Shown here: positions 35,376-43,193 of the stretch, in pieces
Layout: every line of letters begins with the position of its first letter
Numbering within the stretch: the first letter of the stretch is position 1
From: Mycolicibacterium pulveris
GTDB taxonomy: Bacteria; Actinomycetota; Actinomycetes; Mycobacteriales; Mycobacteriaceae
Direction: 5' to 3'
DNA length: 64,000 nucleotides
NCBI RefSeq assembly: GCF_010725725.1
Contig: NZ_AP022599.1
Coordinates: forward strand, 3,534,001-3,598,000
Notes under the pieces: generated by a model
What the model was told of the DNA's origin: nothing
The model's database searches: none
What the model saw: only the letters and a program-made list of their open reading frames with translations
Translations under genes and position numbers: made by a program

Positions 35376-37116
35376 CGGGATGGCGGTGGTGGCTCTGGTG
35401 CTCTCGGGATGCTCGGATGCCCAGGACCGCCTGACGGTCACCGTCGACAAGTTCGCTGAGGCCCTGTCGAAGGGCAACGCGTCGGCGGCCGGCGCGCTCA
35501 CCTCCGACCCGACACAGGCGTCGGCCACGCTGGCCGAGCTGTTCGCCAGCCTGGGCACCGACGTGCAGGTCGAGGTCTCATCGGTGCAGCACGAGGACGA
35601 CGAGCCGTCCACCTTCTCCCTCGACACCATGTGGAAGTTCCGTGACGGCCAGACGGAATGGAACTACACCACGACCGGCACCGCGGTCGCCTCGAGCGAC
35701 GGGTGGACGATCGAGTGGTCGCCCGCGACCGTCGCTCCCGGCCTCGACGCCGGCCCCCTGTCCTACAGCACGCTTACCCCCGACCCCGCCGCGCGGGTGC
35801 TCGACCGCACCGGCGCGGACCTGTTGACCCAGCACATCGTCACGCTGGTCAACGTGTCGCCGGGCGCCGATGTCAACGCGCTGGCCGCGCTGCTGAACCC
35901 GCTGGCGCCCGGCATCACCGCCGAGTCGCTGCGGCAGGACCTCGACGAGGCCAACGGCGGTCCGATCACCGCAATCACGTTGCGCCAGGACGACTTCGGG
36001 CCGATCGAGGCGCAGCTGGCAGCCCTGTCCGACGTCACGTTGGCGCCGCAGACCCGGCTGCTGGCCACCGACAAGACGCTGACCTCACCGGCGCTGTCCG
36101 GGCTGGCAGACCTGTGGCAGCAGCGCACCGACGGCGCGTCCGGATGGGCGGTGAACGCCGCGACCAGCGCGGGGCCGCGCCGCGTCGGCGGGCAGGACGC
36201 CGCACCCGTCGCGGACATCGACAGCACGCTGGACATCGGCATGCTGCGGGCGGGCGAGCAGGCGCTGGCGCCGCTGCCGACCCCCGCGGCGATCGTGGCG
36301 ATCCAGCCGTCGACCGGCGAGCTGCTGGCCGTCGCGCAGAACACCGCCGCCGACGCGCAGGGCCCGATCGCGCTGACCGGGCTGTACCCACCCGGCTCGA
36401 CGTTCAAGACGGTCACCGTCTCGGCCGCGCTGCAGGCCGGCCAGGTGACGCCCGACACCGTCGTCGCCTGCCCGGGCACCGAGAACATCGAGGGCCGCCA
36501 GATCCCCAACGACGACAACTTCGACCTCGGGCAAGTGCCGTTGCACACCGCGTTCGCGCGGTCCTGTAACACCACGATGGGGCGGCTGGCGGTGAATCTG
36601 CCGCCGGACGCGTTGACCAAGGCCGCCGAACAGCTCGGCCTGGGTATCGACTACACCGCGCCCGGCATGACGACCGTGACCGGCACGGTGCCCGTCGCCG
36701 ACACGGCGGCGTTGCGGGTCGAGGAAGGCATCGGCCAGGGCCGGGTCACCGCGTCACCGTTCGGGATGGCGCTGGTGGCCGCCTCCCTGGCGCGGGGCTC
36801 GGTGCCGGCGCCGGCGATCGTCGCCGGCGAGCCGGGAAAACCTGACCGAACCCCCGAGCCGCTGGCGCCGACGGTCGCCGAGCAGGTCAAGACGATGATG
36901 CGCGAAACCGTCACCGATGGGACCGCGACTGCGCTGCAAGACATTCCGGGCCTGTTGGGCAAGACCGGGACCGCCGAGTACATCGACGACACGCATGCGC
37001 ACGGCTGGTTCGTCGGGATCCGCGGCGACGTGGCGTTCGCGGTGTTCGTCAGCGACGCGGGCAGCTCAGGTCTCGCCGTGGCGGCCGCGGGCCGCTTCCT
37101 GCGCGCGCTGCCTTAG
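35326..37116 (+). CDS. Penicillin-binding lipoprotein (transpeptidase)
   Basis: A 596-aa class B PBP with a lipobox, VLSGC (C29 from this start). Domain order: a signal peptide, an NTF2-like MecA_N domain (about 35-150), a PBP dimerisation region (160-280), and a transpeptidase with S358-TFK, S413-CN and K546-TG. It cross-links peptidoglycan outside the membrane. It resembles M. tuberculosis Rv2864c, but sits at a locus (ispH-Rv1111c) where M. tuberculosis has none, so it is probably an extra paralogue. ATG 35380 would leave only ten residues before the Cys, so GTG 35326 or TTG 35350, both inside the hairpin, are preferred. Confidence 0.87.
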   Translation: MKTPNFGCLRGFSRLLAGMAVVALVLSGCSDAQDRLTVTVDKFAEALSKGNASAAGALTSDPTQASATLAELFASLGTDVQVEVSSVQHEDDEPSTFSLDTMWKFRDGQTEWNYTTTGTAVASSDGWTIEWSPATVAPGLDAGPLSYSTLTPDPAARVLDRTGADLLTQHIVTLVNVSPGADVNALAALLNPLAPGITAESLRQDLDEANGGPITAITLRQDDFGPIEAQLAALSDVTLAPQTRLLATDKTLTSPALSGLADLWQQRTDGASGWAVNAATSAGPRRVGGQDAAPVADIDSTLDIGMLRAGEQALAPLPTPAAIVAIQPSTGELLAVAQNTAADAQGPIALTGLYPPGSTFKTVTVSAALQAGQVTPDTVVACPGTENIEGRQIPNDDNFDLGQVPLHTAFARSCNTTMGRLAVNLPPDALTKAAEQLGLGIDYTAPGMTTVTGTVPVADTAALRVEEGIGQGRVTASPFGMALVAASLARGSVPAPAIVAGEPGKPDRTPEPLAPTVAEQVKTMMRETVTDGTATALQDIPGLLGKTGTAEYIDDTHAHGWFVGIRGDVAFAVFVSDAGSSGLAVAAAGRFLRALP

Positions 37117-38168
37117 ATGTCGTACTCCCAGTTGTCGGGTTCGCGGCCGTGGGACGGGCGGCGGGTGCGGTAGTTCGCGCGGTCGTCGTAGTCCTCGCCG
37201 CCGCGGTAACGCACGCGCGTTACCGGGTGATGGGTGCCACTTCCGTTACGGCCGTGCGGTTCGCGGGGCTGGAAGTCGTCATAGCGGCGGCGCTCGGGGC
37301 GTTCGTAGGCCGAGCGCCGGTCGACCGGTGGGGGACCGGGCTGACGCGGATTGGCCGCCTTGCGCGGGCGGCGCCGGGGTTCGGGCGCCGGCTCCTGCCG
37401 TGCCCTGCTGCGGCGCGGGCGCTCGGCCAGCGGGTCGAAGGACTCGGCTTCCGGCGGCCGGACATGGCGCGACTTCGACGCCGTCGTGCTTCTGGCCGGT
37501 TTCCCGCTGCGAGACGTGCCCGCTGGGGTCCTGGCGGGCCGGCGGGGCCGGTCTGTGGCGCGCTGTTGGCGAACCGGGCGCTGGGCGGGGCGCCGCTTGC
37601 GCGGGGGCGCGGCGGCCGCCTCGGCGTCCTGCTCGATATGTGGACGGGCCAACAGCGCGGAGAGCTTCGTAGTCAGCGTCGATATCAGGCTGGGGGCGTC
37701 GGTGTTGGCGCCGCCGCGCGGGGTCGACGTCCGCGTCAGCATGCCGTAGTACCAGCGACCCGCCCCGATGAGCAGCACCGCCGCCGACGTGAAGAACATC
37801 AGCGGGAAGCGCTCGATGAGCGGATAGCCGCAGTTGATCAGCATGTCCTTGACGCTGGTGATCTGGGCTTTGTGAAACAGGAAGTACGACCCCGGCACCG
37901 TCAAGAACAGGATCAGCGGAGGCTGGATGACGGCGGTGAACAGGCCGGCCTGGCGCACCGCGAGCACCGCGGCCAGGCATCCGACGACGTAGGTGGCCGC
38001 GAACACCGAGCTGAGCTCTCTGCTGCCCGAACCGGCGTCGAACGCGAAACCGATCGTGGTGGCCGTGATAGCGATCAGCGTGGCACCCCACCACGGAACA
38101 CCCGGAATGTTGGGATGCACGGAACGGTGGTCGGCGGTCACTGCCGACCGTGCGCGCTGTGCTGACAC
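37113..38168 (-). CDS. DUF6542 membrane protein with Arg/Pro-rich tail
   Basis: A 351-aa protein. About four membrane helices occupy residues 25-150 (WWGATLIAITATTIGFAF, VFAATYVVGCLAAVLAV, and so on). A long cytosolic tail of about 180 residues is dominated by Arg, Pro, Ala and Gln, then Arg/Tyr-rich repeats, and is probably disordered. By position it corresponds to Rv1111c. The tail could bind nucleic acid or anionic lipid, but no motif proves this. Its stop overlaps the convergent PBP stop by 4 bp. It is divergent from ychF. Confidence 0.78.
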   Translation of the reverse strand: MSAQRARSAVTADHRSVHPNIPGVPWWGATLIAITATTIGFAFDAGSGSRELSSVFAATYVVGCLAAVLAVRQAGLFTAVIQPPLILFLTVPGSYFLFHKAQITSVKDMLINCGYPLIERFPLMFFTSAAVLLIGAGRWYYGMLTRTSTPRGGANTDAPSLISTLTTKLSALLARPHIEQDAEAAAAPPRKRRPAQRPVRQQRATDRPRRPARTPAGTSRSGKPARSTTASKSRHVRPPEAESFDPLAERPRRSRARQEPAPEPRRRPRKAANPRQPGPPPVDRRSAYERPERRRYDDFQPREPHGRNGSGTHHPVTRVRYRGGEDYDDRANYRTRRPSHGREPDNWEYDI

Positions 38169-38251
38169 AGGTAGACCGTACCGGCTCCGGCTGAGTGAGG
38201 CGGTCAGCGCGGTGCTGGCGTGCCCGTCACACTCTCTACACTCTGGACCCT

Positions 38252-39325
<1,074 letters not shown>

Positions 39326-39341
39326 CCGGGCGTCGTCGTTG

Positions 39342-39407
39342 TTCGCGAGATGTACGTGACGGCTGTGGATCGGGTGCCGGGAACGACCCTCCTGTAGATC
39401 TCGCGAA
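39342..39407. repeat. Family C inverted repeat, copy 1
   Basis: Terminal arms TTCGCGAGA (39342-39350) and TCTCGCGAA (39399-39407) enclose a conserved body containing GGCTGTGGATCGGGTGCC and CCTCCTGTA. The same layout occurs at 41208-41271. It lies between ychF and the NTF2-like gene. The conserved interior, not only the arms, marks it as a dispersed element and not just a terminator. Confidence 0.75.
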
Positions 39408-39472
39408 AACAATGACGCCGCAGGCTACGGTGATCGCGGTTCGTTCCCGATGCGAGTGCAGATGGGGCTGAG

Positions 39473-39901
39473 ATGAGCAAGGTTCCGAGCCGTAAGGCGC
39501 GTCTGGCGCACGCCGCCAAGCACACCGAACTGTGGAATGCGGGCAAGAAGGACGAGTGGGTGGCGTCATGGCGCACGATCTGTCCCGGTGAGGTCCGCAT
39601 GTTCGATCCCGTCGGCACCGAAGGGAAGCATGGTTTCGCCGCGGCCACCTCGGATGCCTTCGACATGTTCCAACCGATCCTCAAGATGAAGATGATCACC
39701 GTTCAGGTGAACGGAAACGAGATGGCGTGGGTCTGTGAAAACCACTTCGGCACCGAACCGAACGTGGCGGTGGCCTACAGCATCGAGACATTCGCCTGGG
39801 ACGACGACGGCAACCTGCTCATCAAGACCTACTATCCGATGCCGGAATCGGTCGGTGCCGACGCCGATCCGTATACCCATCTGTTGGAGGGGCAGAAGTA
39901 G
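39473..39901 (+). CDS. NTF2-like (SnoaL-type) protein
   Basis: A 142-aa single-domain protein with the cone-shaped NTF2-like pattern: helices at residues 8-32 (AHAAKHTELWNAGKKDEWVA), then strands (RMFDPVGTEGK, ITVQVNGNEMAWVCENHF, VAVAYSIETFAWDDDGNL). Such proteins are small-molecule isomerases, hydrolases or carriers. No defining catalytic residue is evident. The ATG at 39473 overlaps a TGA (ATGAGC). It stands alone between repeat C and the DUF1801-like gene. Confidence 0.72.
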   Translation: MSKVPSRKARLAHAAKHTELWNAGKKDEWVASWRTICPGEVRMFDPVGTEGKHGFAAATSDAFDMFQPILKMKMITVQVNGNEMAWVCENHFGTEPNVAVAYSIETFAWDDDGNLLIKTYYPMPESVGADADPYTHLLEGQK

Positions 39902-39972
39902 CTCACGGCGGCGGCGGACCCCATGTTAATGTGCGTCGGGTGGGGGCCGATGCCCGCCACATCAAGCGCTTC

Positions 39973-39990
39973 CAGGTGAGCGATCACCTG
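39973..39990. terminator. Small hairpin in the 39902-40098 gap
   Basis: CAGGTGA and TCACCTG form a perfect 7-bp stem with a 4-nt loop, 70 bp after the NTF2-like stop, without a T tract. It is a possible weak terminator. The rest of the 197-bp gap shows only GGACATGTCC (40019-40029 region), a palindrome of unknown meaning. Confidence 0.35.
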
Positions 39991-40098
39991 AATCATTGCG
40001 GAGAGGCCTGAGCTGAATCAGGACATGTCCGAATGGGGTGCTGCGCCTTCTGGCGCGCAATCCATTGCGCCGAAACCGGTTTCGGCGGACGAAAGGAC

Positions 40099-40458
40099 AT
40101 GAGAGTGGCCTCCAAGGACGACAAGAACCTCAAGCGGGTGCTCGACAAGATCGCTTCGATGGATGAGCCCGCGCGACGTGTCATGCGGCGCATGCACGAC
40201 GTGATCGTCTCTGCCGCACCCGAACTCAAGCCGCGCATCTGGTACGGCATGCCGGGTTACGCCAAGTCCGCGAGCAGCCCCGTCCTCGTCTTCATCCGAA
40301 ACGACGACCTGATGAGCCTCGGGGTGAGTGAGAAGGCCACGCTCGAGCCCGCCGGGGGCAGCGACGGCCTGTTGATTCCCGCGGCCTGGTACTTCCACGA
40401 CCTAGACGAGGCCACCGAGGCGCGGGTCGCCGAGATCGTTCGCGCCGCGATCGAGTAA
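40099..40458 (+). CDS. DUF1801-like protein
   Basis: A 119-aa protein resembling the DUF1801/YdhG fold: an N-terminal helix pair (DLKKVLDKIASMDEPARRVM-like), then PRIWYGMPGYAKSASSPVLVFIR, in which the MPGYA-type turn is typical. A C-terminal LDEATEARVAEIVRAAIE helix ends it. Family proteins act in small-ligand or iron contexts, but the function is not established. ATG 40099 has GAAAGGAC directly upstream. It is followed by a short hairpin. Confidence 0.65.
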   Translation: MRVASKDDKNLKRVLDKIASMDEPARRVMRRMHDVIVSAAPELKPRIWYGMPGYAKSASSPVLVFIRNDDLMSLGVSEKATLEPAGGSDGLLIPAAWYFHDLDEATEARVAEIVRAAIE

Positions 40459-40479
40459 CCCCACGCGATCGAGGTGGGG
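40459..40479. terminator. Possible terminator after the DUF1801-like gene
   Basis: CCCCAC (40459-40464) and GTGGGG (40474-40479) pair in a perfect 6-bp stem right after the stop codon, with a 9-nt loop and no T run. The following 150 bp up to the acetyltransferase ATG (40631) show no further gene or clear signal. Confidence 0.4.
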
Positions 40480-40630
40480 CAGGGGTCGTCAATGTCGGCG
40501 GCGGGTAACCGGTTCGGGTCTGGGCCAGGATGAGGCTCCCACGCGTCTTCGTTACCGTCGCATCGACATCGCGTGGGCTCCTTCTGCCGGTGCAGTGTTC
40601 GCCGGTGCGGCGCTGTTAGGGTTCGCGGCG

Positions 40631-41188
40631 ATGCCGGATATGTCACGACGTCCTCTCGTCGCCGATCGGCTGCCTCGAACCGAGGGCGACGTCACGGTGC
40701 GGCGGCTGCGCCACGACGACGCCGACGCCTTCGCCGCGGGCAGCGCGGATCCTGCCGTTCGCCGCTACGGGCACCTTCCGCTGCAAAGGTACTCACCGCA
40801 GGTCGTGCGCCAACAGATCGACGGCGTCATCGCAGACGGCCTGGCCGACGGCTCGCTGGCGGTGCTCGCCATCGCCGACGCCCGCACTGACGAGTTCCTG
40901 GGCAGCATCGTGGTGTTCGACGTCGGCGAAGCCGGTGCCGAAGTCGGGTTTTGGCTGTCTCCGCAGTCGCGCGGTCGCGGCGCCGCACAGCACGCCCTGC
41001 GGGCGGTCGCCCGTGTCGCCGGTGCCGCTGGGTTGAGCCGGTTGACGGCCAGAACCGTCCCGGAAAACGCGGGATCGCGCCGCGTTCTGGAAGCGGCCGG
41101 CTTTGATCAGACGGGCGAGCCGCACGCTCAGGTCACGCCGTCCGGTGAAACGGCGACGGTGGTGACGTTCTCGCGTTCGCTGGAATGA
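40631..41188 (+). CDS. GNAT-family N-acetyltransferase
   Basis: A 185-aa acetyltransferase of the RimJ/RimL-like GNAT type. VTVRRLRHDDADAFAAG is near residues 21-37, the acetyl-CoA loop SPQSRGRGAAQHALRAV is near 113-129, and ARTVPENAGSRRVLEAAGF is near 143-161, which is typical of the subfamily. It probably acetylates an amine or a protein N-terminus; substrate unknown. ATG 40631 gives MPDMSRRPLVADRLPRTEGD. It converges on the sigma factor gene with a family C repeat between. Confidence 0.85.
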   Translation: MPDMSRRPLVADRLPRTEGDVTVRRLRHDDADAFAAGSADPAVRRYGHLPLQRYSPQVVRQQIDGVIADGLADGSLAVLAIADARTDEFLGSIVVFDVGEAGAEVGFWLSPQSRGRGAAQHALRAVARVAGAAGLSRLTARTVPENAGSRRVLEAAGFDQTGEPHAQVTPSGETATVVTFSRSLE

Positions 41189-41207
41189 CGACCCGACGTC
41201 GGGTCGC

Positions 41208-41271
41208 TTTCGCGAGACGTTAGGGCTGTGGATCGAGCGCCAACCACGATCCTGCTGTACCTCTAGCGAAA
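41208..41271. repeat. Family C inverted repeat, copy 2
   Basis: Arms TTTCGCGAGA (41208-41217) and TCTAGCGAAA (41262-41271) enclose GGGCTGTGGATCGAGCGCC and GATCCTGCTGTA, colinear with the copy at 39342. It lies between the convergent acetyltransferase and sigma factor stops. Confidence 0.75.
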
Positions 41272-41280
41272 CAGAGAAAC

Positions 41281-42081
41281 CTAGCCGGCCGCGGCCAATT
41301 CCGGCTCGCGGACCTGCCGTCGCAGTGTGTCGAGGGACTTGGCGAGCAGTCGCGAGACGTGCATCTGCGAGATGCCCATCCGCTCGGCGATCTGGGTCTG
41401 CGTCATGTCCTCGAAGAACCGCAGCGTGAGCAGCGTGCGCTGGCGTTCGGGCAGCGCGGCGATCAACGGCCGCACTGTCTCGAGGTCGAGCACCTTGTCC
41501 ATCCCTGGGTCGTCGTCGCCGAGGGTGTCCATGACCGCCCGCGAGTCGTCATTGGGGCCGGCCTGCACGTCGGTGGACAGGGTGGAGTAGTTGCTGCTCG
41601 CGATCGTCGCGTCGACCACCAGCTCGCGCGGCACGTCCAAGTGTTCGGCGATCTCCGAGGCGTTGGGCGCGCGACCCAACAGCTGCGACAACTCCGAGCG
41701 GGCCCGCACGAGCTGCGCCTGGATGTCCTTGCACCGGCGCGGCACCTTGACCGCCCAGCCGTGGTCGCGGAAGTGCCGGCGCACCTCACCCATCAGGGTC
41801 GGAACGGCGAACGACAGGAACTCCGTGCCGGTGTCGACGTCGTAGCGGTTCACCGCGTTGAGCAGACCCACGCGTGCCACCTGGATGAGATCGTCCAGCG
41901 GTTCACCGCGGTCGCGATAACGGAAGGCGATGTGATCGGCCAGTGGCAAGCACCGTTCGATGATCGCCTCGCGCTGACGCCGGTGCTGGGCAGACCCCTC
42001 GGGGACGGTCTTGAGCCGCCGGAACATCTCGGTCACATCTTTGTAGTCGCCAGACAACGCAGCCATCGCGGCAATCCCCAT
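41281..42081 (-). CDS. SigF/SigB-family sigma factor
   Basis: A 266-aa group 3 sigma factor. Region 2 (about residues 40-110) contains ADHIAFRYRDRGEPLDDLIQ and FAVPTLMGEVRRHFRDHGW. Region 3 has KVPRRCKDIQAQL, and region 4 has TLRFFEDMTQTQIAERMGIS followed by HVSRLL. These are hallmarks of the SigF/B subfamily. No anti-sigma (RsbW) or anti-anti-sigma gene adjoins it, unlike M. tuberculosis usfX-sigF, so it may be a SigF paralogue. A candidate SigF-type promoter lies 48-73 bp upstream. ATG 42081 was chosen; ATG 42066 is possible. Confidence 0.9.
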   Translation of the reverse strand: MGIAAMAALSGDYKDVTEMFRRLKTVPEGSAQHRRQREAIIERCLPLADHIAFRYRDRGEPLDDLIQVARVGLLNAVNRYDVDTGTEFLSFAVPTLMGEVRRHFRDHGWAVKVPRRCKDIQAQLVRARSELSQLLGRAPNASEIAEHLDVPRELVVDATIASSNYSTLSTDVQAGPNDDSRAVMDTLGDDDPGMDKVLDLETVRPLIAALPERQRTLLTLRFFEDMTQTQIAERMGISQMHVSRLLAKSLDTLRRQVREPELAAAG

Positions 42082-42128
42082 CCATCAAATGATTCGGCGG
42101 CTCGAGTCTGAACCTGGTGACGGCGGTG

Positions 42129-42154
42129 TACCCCCCGGTGATCATGGTTGAAAC
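42129..42154 (-). promoter_or_regulatory. Candidate SigF-type promoter of the sigma gene
   Basis: On the minus strand GTTT (42154-42151) and GGGTA (42133-42129) are separated by 17 bases, agreeing with the SigF promoter pattern GTTT-N15-17-GGGTA. The -10 is about 48 bp before the ATG at 42081. This would make the sigma factor, or SigF itself, control this gene. Confidence 0.55.
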
Positions 42155-42191
42155 ATCGGGAATCTCGGCCGCGGCGCGATCGCAGACGAAA

Positions 42192-42222
42192 ATGGCCGCC
42201 ACCGGAGGTCAAGCGGTGGCGG
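42192..42222. terminator. Strong hairpin in the cadI-sigma gap
   Basis: GGCCGCCACCG (42192-42202) and CGGTGGCGGCC (42212-42222) form a perfect 11-bp GC stem with a 9-nt loop, about 80 bp past the end of the CadI/ArsI gene. It probably ends that transcript before the sigma gene's promoter. Confidence 0.6.
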
Positions 42223-42303
42223 CCGACGAGGTGGCCGTCGTGGTCTGAAACCACCCCTGCACCAAGGTAGGTAGTGAGCGCTGCAGATGAATCGGGTGTT
42301 TCC

Positions 42304-42729
42304 CTATGGTTGCGCCGGCTGCTCGGCGCCGCAGCACGGCTGCGACGAGCTCCCACTGAACGTGTCCGAATCGGCCAGCACGGTGTAGACCTCCCACTTC
42401 TCCCCAGCCGGGCCGGTCACCCAGGCCTTGTCCTGGGTGGCGAAACAGCATGTGGTGTTGAGCTCCTCGGCGGTGCCCAGGCCCGCGCTGGACAGGCGTG
42501 CGATCTCCGCGTGCACCTGCTCGCTGGTCTGCACCTCCACCCCGAGGTGGTTGAGCGTGCCGCCCTGGCCGGGGTTTTGCAGCAGGACCAGCTTGAGCGG
42601 CGGGTCGGCGACGGCGAAGTTCGCGTAGCCGTCCTTGACCTTGTTCGGCGCGCTGTTGAACAGCTTCGAGTAGAAGGTGATCGCCTCGTCGAGGTCGTCG
42701 ACGTTGAGTGCGAGCTGGATGCGGGACAT
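42304..42729 (-). CDS. CadI/ArsI-family metalloenzyme
   Basis: A 141-aa vicinal-oxygen-chelate protein of the CadI/ArsI family. Motifs are NHLGVEV near residue 60 (H61), the vicinal pair C94-C95 in NTTCCFATQDKAWV, and KWEVYTVL near 111-118. In ArsI the vicinal cysteines bind trivalent organoarsenicals and the enzyme cleaves the C-As bond; M. tuberculosis CadI (Rv2641) is cadmium-induced. A C-terminal PCCG (132-133) may add a metal site. It is divergent from arsR with a shared palindromic operator, which fits metal induction. Confidence 0.9.
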   Translation of the reverse strand: MSRIQLALNVDDLDEAITFYSKLFNSAPNKVKDGYANFAVADPPLKLVLLQNPGQGGTLNHLGVEVQTSEQVHAEIARLSSAGLGTAEELNTTCCFATQDKAWVTGPAGEKWEVYTVLADSDTFSGSSSQPCCGAEQPAQP

Positions 42730-42742
42730 GGGGACCCTCCTG

Positions 42743-42811
42743 GGTTCTTGACATATATCGAACTACTGACCGCTACAGAATGCTCCTAAAGTTCGATATA
42801 TGTCAAGAACC
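42743..42811. promoter_or_regulatory. Twin ArsR operators with divergent promoters
   Basis: The 22-bp sequence GGTTCTTGACATATATCGAA plus CT (42743-42764) recurs as its exact complement at 42790-42811, 25 bp apart. Each arm contains TTGACA, a -35 hexamer. On the minus strand CATTCT follows 18 bases later as a -10. An ArsR dimer on each arm would cover the -35 of each gene, giving coordinated repression of cadI and arsR. Confidence 0.8.
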
Positions 42812-42829
42812 TTGGTTACGATGGGCTCC

Positions 42830-43189
42830 ATGCCGAAAGCACTGCCCACGATCGACATGTCTGCGCCCGTGTGTTGCGCCCCCATCGTGGCCGGCCCCGT
42901 GACGGATGACGCCGCGCTGGAGGTGGCACTGCGGCTGAAGGCGTTGGCCGACCCCGCCAGGGTCAAGATCATCTCGCTGCTGTTCGGCGCCGCCGACAGT
43001 GAGCAGAACAGCGGTGACCTCGCCGCCGCCCTCGGCCTCACCGAGTCCACCGTCAGCCACCACGTCGCCCAACTCCGCAAGGCCGGTCTGGTGGTGTCCG
43101 AACGGCGCGGCATGAACGTCTACCACCGAGCGCATCGTGACGCGCTGGCCGCCTTGTGCGGTGTGCTCGACCCGAACTGCTGTGACTGA
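42830..43189 (+). CDS. ArsR/SmtB-family metalloregulator
   Basis: A 119-aa winged-helix repressor. The recognition helix is ALGLTESTVSHHVAQLRKAG near residues 67-86, followed by the wing SERRGMNVYH. Candidate ligand cysteines are C15-C16 near the N-terminus and C117-C118 at the C-terminus. The ELCVCDL motif of E. coli-type ArsR is absent. N-terminal vicinal cysteines resemble Corynebacterium ArsR. It is expected to release DNA on arsenite or cadmium binding. ATG 42830 was chosen; 42821 and 42800 (inside the operator) are in frame. Confidence 0.9.
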   Translation: MPKALPTIDMSAPVCCAPIVAGPVTDDAALEVALRLKALADPARVKIISLLFGAADSEQNSGDLAAALGLTESTVSHHVAQLRKAGLVVSERRGMNVYHRAHRDALAALCGVLDPNCCD

Positions 43190-43193
43190 AAGG

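Noticed and set aside
40019..40029. GGACATGTCC palindrome as an operator
   Set aside because: A 10-bp palindrome is expected by chance in this much GC-rich sequence, and no second copy or regulator is nearby.
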